From: Pseudomonas graminis
Lineage (GTDB): Bacteria > Pseudomonadota > Gammaproteobacteria > Pseudomonadales > Pseudomonadaceae
Assembly: GCF_004364335.1 (NCBI RefSeq)
Contig: NZ_SOCR01000016.1
Coordinates: 62,001 to 126,000, forward strand
Length of the DNA: 64,000 nt
Direction of reading: 5' to 3'
Shown: in pieces, positions 61,806 to 64,000 of the stretch
Layout of the letters: the number at the start of each line of letters is the position of its first letter
How positions within the stretch are numbered: the first letter of the stretch is position 1
Position numbers and translations under genes: made by a program
Notes under the pieces: model-generated
Databases searched by the model: none
Told to the model about the DNA's origin: nothing
What the model saw: the letters and a program-made list of their open reading frames with translations, nothing else

Positions 61806-61924
61806 TGGTCAATTCCTGTTCGATGCACCCTCGAGGGTCAGGACAGGAGAATAGATGAGCGGCCGGACTCTGGCGAACGGCTTGTATGGCGGCCAACCTA
61901 TTGTGTGCCGACTGAATCACGGGC

Positions 61925-61966
61925 AAAAAAAATCCCGGGCTGCCTAACCAAAGGAGCGCCGGGATT
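61925..61966 (-). terminator. Rho-independent terminator of the FAD oxidoreductase
   Basis: On the reverse strand, AATCCCGG (61966-61959) pairs with CCGGGATT (61938-61931), followed by a run of eight T (61932-61925). It lies 19 bases after the gene stop. Confidence 0.82.
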
Positions 61967-61984
61967 CGGGTGTTGCAAGGAGCA

Positions 61985-63415
61985 TCAGGACTGCGCGTTG
62001 ACCAGCGCGGGCCAGAGGAACGGCAGGCGTTCTTCGCTGCGACTGGACACCAGCCTTGGCGCAGCAGGGACGGGCTGTACGACCGGAGTCTGCAGGCGGG
62101 TCAGGACCGAATCGATCACCACGCCGCTGGCGTCGTGATGGAACTGCCAGACGCCGTAGATGCGGCCGTCAAACGACGCTTCGCTGCCCAGCCGCGGATC
62201 GACGCCCAGCCCTGCCCCCAGACCGAACAGGTGCAGGCCATGCAGGCGCTGACCGCTGGCATCGAGCGGACAACCCGAAGGGTCGGAATCAAGCCCACCC
62301 TTGACCTCCATCAGTGTGATGGCCTCGCCACCGGCATGACTCAACGCCGGCAGCACCGGCTGATAGCCCGTACACTGCACGACAATGTCGGCTTCCGCCA
62401 GCGCCTGACGGGCGAGCTCTAACTGATCGGCCGGGCCCTGATGGGTCTGCAGCAACTGCACGCGCACGCCGGTCTTGCCGATCTGGCCTTTGGACAGGGC
62501 TTCACGGCCCACATCCAGCGCCCGGTAGCGCAACCCGCCTGACCGGTTGACCCGACCCGAAACCGGGCAGACATCCCTGGCGGCATCGAATACATAACCC
62601 GCGTCCAACGCCGCCTGAGCGGTTTCGTAAAACAGGCGGATGGGCGAACGGTGTACCAGCGTGACCTCCTCCAGGCCGGCAAACTCCAGCGCGTCGGCCA
62701 GGTTTTCCAGCACCGAGAACGCGCTGTGGGAGCCGCCCACGACGCACACCCGGCCCTTGGCCGCCAGCGTCGTTGCGAAAAGGTGGCGCAGCTGCACGGC
62801 ATTCATTCTCAACAGCGCATCGGCGCTCTCGATCTGCGCCGAGGGCGGCACCGCGAGGCCTTGATCGGCCAGGCTGTCGAGCAGGTGCTGCGGGTCCTGC
62901 CAGCCGCCCAGATTGAGGACGACTGCACGGCTGCGAATACGCCGACTGCGTCCATCGGACTCGACCCACACCTGGTAATCGTCGCCTTCGCGCACGACTT
63001 CGGTGATCGTCGTGCTGCTCCATAATTTCACGCCGTAGCGCTCGACAATGAAGTCGAGCACCAGCTTCGAGGCTTCCGCCAGCAGTTCAGCGACATCCGC
63101 CAATTGCGGCGCACTCTGCGCCTGCCGACGGATGCGCCAGTAAGCGGGCGAATGTTCGAGGGGTTCGAATACATCACGCAACGCCGGGTCGCGCAGACAA
63201 TCCAGGAACACATCGCCCACCGAGTTGGCGGTGATCCGGTAATCGCCCAGCCGACCCGTGCCCGGCGTGGGACTTGCGTCGACAATAATTAAGCCTTCCT
63301 TGGCCAGTTCTGGCATGGCGCCACTTTTTAATGCGTTGAAAAGCAGCCCCATTCCCGCAGGTCCGGCACCTCCTACTACGCAACCGCAAACGGTTTCCAG
63401 ATGATCTCCTTGCAT
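61985..63415 (-). CDS. FAD/NAD(P)-binding oxidoreductase
   Basis: The 476-residue flavoprotein has an FAD motif GGAGPAGMG at residues 15-23 and a second dinucleotide motif VCVVGGSHSAFS in the middle, the pattern of flavin monooxygenases and N-hydroxylases. A QCTGYQPVLPA segment near residue 370 is the usual ATG/CTGY motif of these folds. I do not recognise the substrate, and no siderophore or sulfur genes are adjacent. A GGAG ribosome site 8 bases ahead supports the ATG at 63415; the frame continues to a TTG at 63490. Confidence 0.75.
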   Translation of the reverse strand: MQGDHLETVCGCVVGGAGPAGMGLLFNALKSGAMPELAKEGLIIVDASPTPGTGRLGDYRITANSVGDVFLDCLRDPALRDVFEPLEHSPAYWRIRRQAQSAPQLADVAELLAEASKLVLDFIVERYGVKLWSSTTITEVVREGDDYQVWVESDGRSRRIRSRAVVLNLGGWQDPQHLLDSLADQGLAVPPSAQIESADALLRMNAVQLRHLFATTLAAKGRVCVVGGSHSAFSVLENLADALEFAGLEEVTLVHRSPIRLFYETAQAALDAGYVFDAARDVCPVSGRVNRSGGLRYRALDVGREALSKGQIGKTGVRVQLLQTHQGPADQLELARQALAEADIVVQCTGYQPVLPALSHAGGEAITLMEVKGGLDSDPSGCPLDASGQRLHGLHLFGLGAGLGVDPRLGSEASFDGRIYGVWQFHHDASGVVIDSVLTRLQTPVVQPVPAAPRLVSSRSEERLPFLWPALVNAQS

Positions 63416-64000
63416 AACTGTCACTCCACGCTGGGTCGTTACCGTATCGCCACGTGCGTTATAAACCGCTGCACTTGCGTGCGCGTTCAACCGCTGCCGC
63501 TGAAGCGATGTCTGGACTTTGAAGTTGAAAATAAATGCGCTGTTATTGAACTACTGCATTAGGCAGGCATGACGACCGCGGTGATCTGCGTCACGTGGCG
63601 GCTGTAGAAGATCGGATGATCAACAGGTGGTCAATCAATCGGCGCAGGCTCTGCGACGCCGCTTGCCGGTTGGCAGGTCGTTTTCCGAGCCCGCGTCCGG
63701 ATGCCTAGTGGTTACATTGCCCTTTATCAGATGTCCCGAAGGACGCTACCGCCAACTCATCGCGAGTCGGAAGGCATTATTGCCAGGACGAGAAGTGTCG
63801 GACGCTTGCACTAAGCGCGGTGTATTCAAGTTCAAAACGTAAAGTGATAGTTGCAAAGATCAGGCGAAGTGTCAATTTTCTGAGAAAACGCAGCGCCCTG
63901 CTATCCAGACCACTAACATGTTGTTTTATATAGAATATTTAATTATGGCGCCATTATGCCGTCGCCTTTGCGGGCCTCCATGGATTTATAAAATAAGACG
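63416..64000. other. Gene-free end of the window
   Basis: No supported gene was found in these 585 bases. A 71-codon open frame on the plus strand (63627-63842) starts with GTG, has no ribosome site and resembles nothing. The last 150 bases become A/T-rich (TTTTATATAGAATATTTAA near 63920), which may be the promoter of a gene beyond the window or the edge of an unrelated segment. Confidence 0.5.

Noticed and set aside
63627..63842. 71-codon frame near the right end
   Set aside because: GTG start without a ribosome site, and an arginine-rich product with no recognisable pattern.

Overview
The window is about 62% GC by eye and reads as chromosomal DNA of a non-aeruginosa Pseudomonas of the fluorescens/syringae type. 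The signs are sthA beside a glycerophosphodiesterase, a long-form gap divergent from mfd, complete hmg/hpp, glc and gnt catabolic clusters, an RsmE-type CsrA, and many Pseudomonas REP elements in the intergenic gaps. No phage, insertion sequence, CRISPR array, rRNA or tRNA was seen.

Layout. 1-1.7 kb: the end of a GDPD phosphodiesterase facing sthA. 2-6.6 kb: one giant reverse-strand gene resembling the dermonecrotic-toxin/DUF6543 proteins of pseudomonads. 6.8-16.9 kb: a citrate/tricarballylate-type MFS carrier, gap, then mfd, csiV and a SWIM-SNF2 helicase reading rightwards. 16.9-17.9 kb: a gene-free repeat block. 17.9-25.5 kb: a FAN1-like nuclease, a nucleoside deoxyribosyltransferase-like gene, a phosphatase fused to a Pseudomonas-specific C-terminal domain, a DUF1349 gene, a small acidic protein, a LysR/AbrB-permease divergent pair and xthA. 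25.9-35.4 kb: an AGE epimerase, a chemoreceptor, a GFA enzyme, a Rieske-FAD oxidoreductase, an MBL hydrolase/TetR divergent pair and an isonitrile hydratase/GlxA divergent pair. 35.4-36.8 kb: ten head-to-tail copies of a roughly 132-bp REP-pair unit. 37.1-40.8 kb: GntP permease, RpiR regulator and D-aminoacylase.

The last third is catabolic and well punctuated by operators. Tyrosine/homogentisate degradation (fahA, hmgA, IclR regulator, hppD, maiA) occupies 41-46.6 kb. Glycolate oxidation and malate synthase G (glcC, glcDEFG, glcB) occupy 46.8-54.5 kb. Gluconate uptake and phosphorylation (gntR, gntK, gntT) occupy 54.8-58.1 kb. An RsmE-type csrA, a YdcH-like protein, a carboxypeptidase G2-like peptidase, a ketopantoate-reductase-like protein and a FAD/NAD(P) oxidoreductase follow.

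The clearest unexplained structure is regulatory. A 25-bp triple half-site of CGTAA boxes occurs both between hmgA and its IclR regulator and upstream of maiA. Three AGRYAGCGCTRTCT palindromes precede gntR, gntK and gntT. Two TGGT-N3-ACCA sites lie upstream of glcD. A perfect 15-bp palindrome lies between the TetR gene and the MBL hydrolase. An identical terminator, in inverted copies, closes both the MFS and gap units around a REP pair. No new defence or mobile system was found; the strongest candidates for new biology are the giant toxin-like protein, the phosphatase fusion, the repeat arrays and the inferred regulons.
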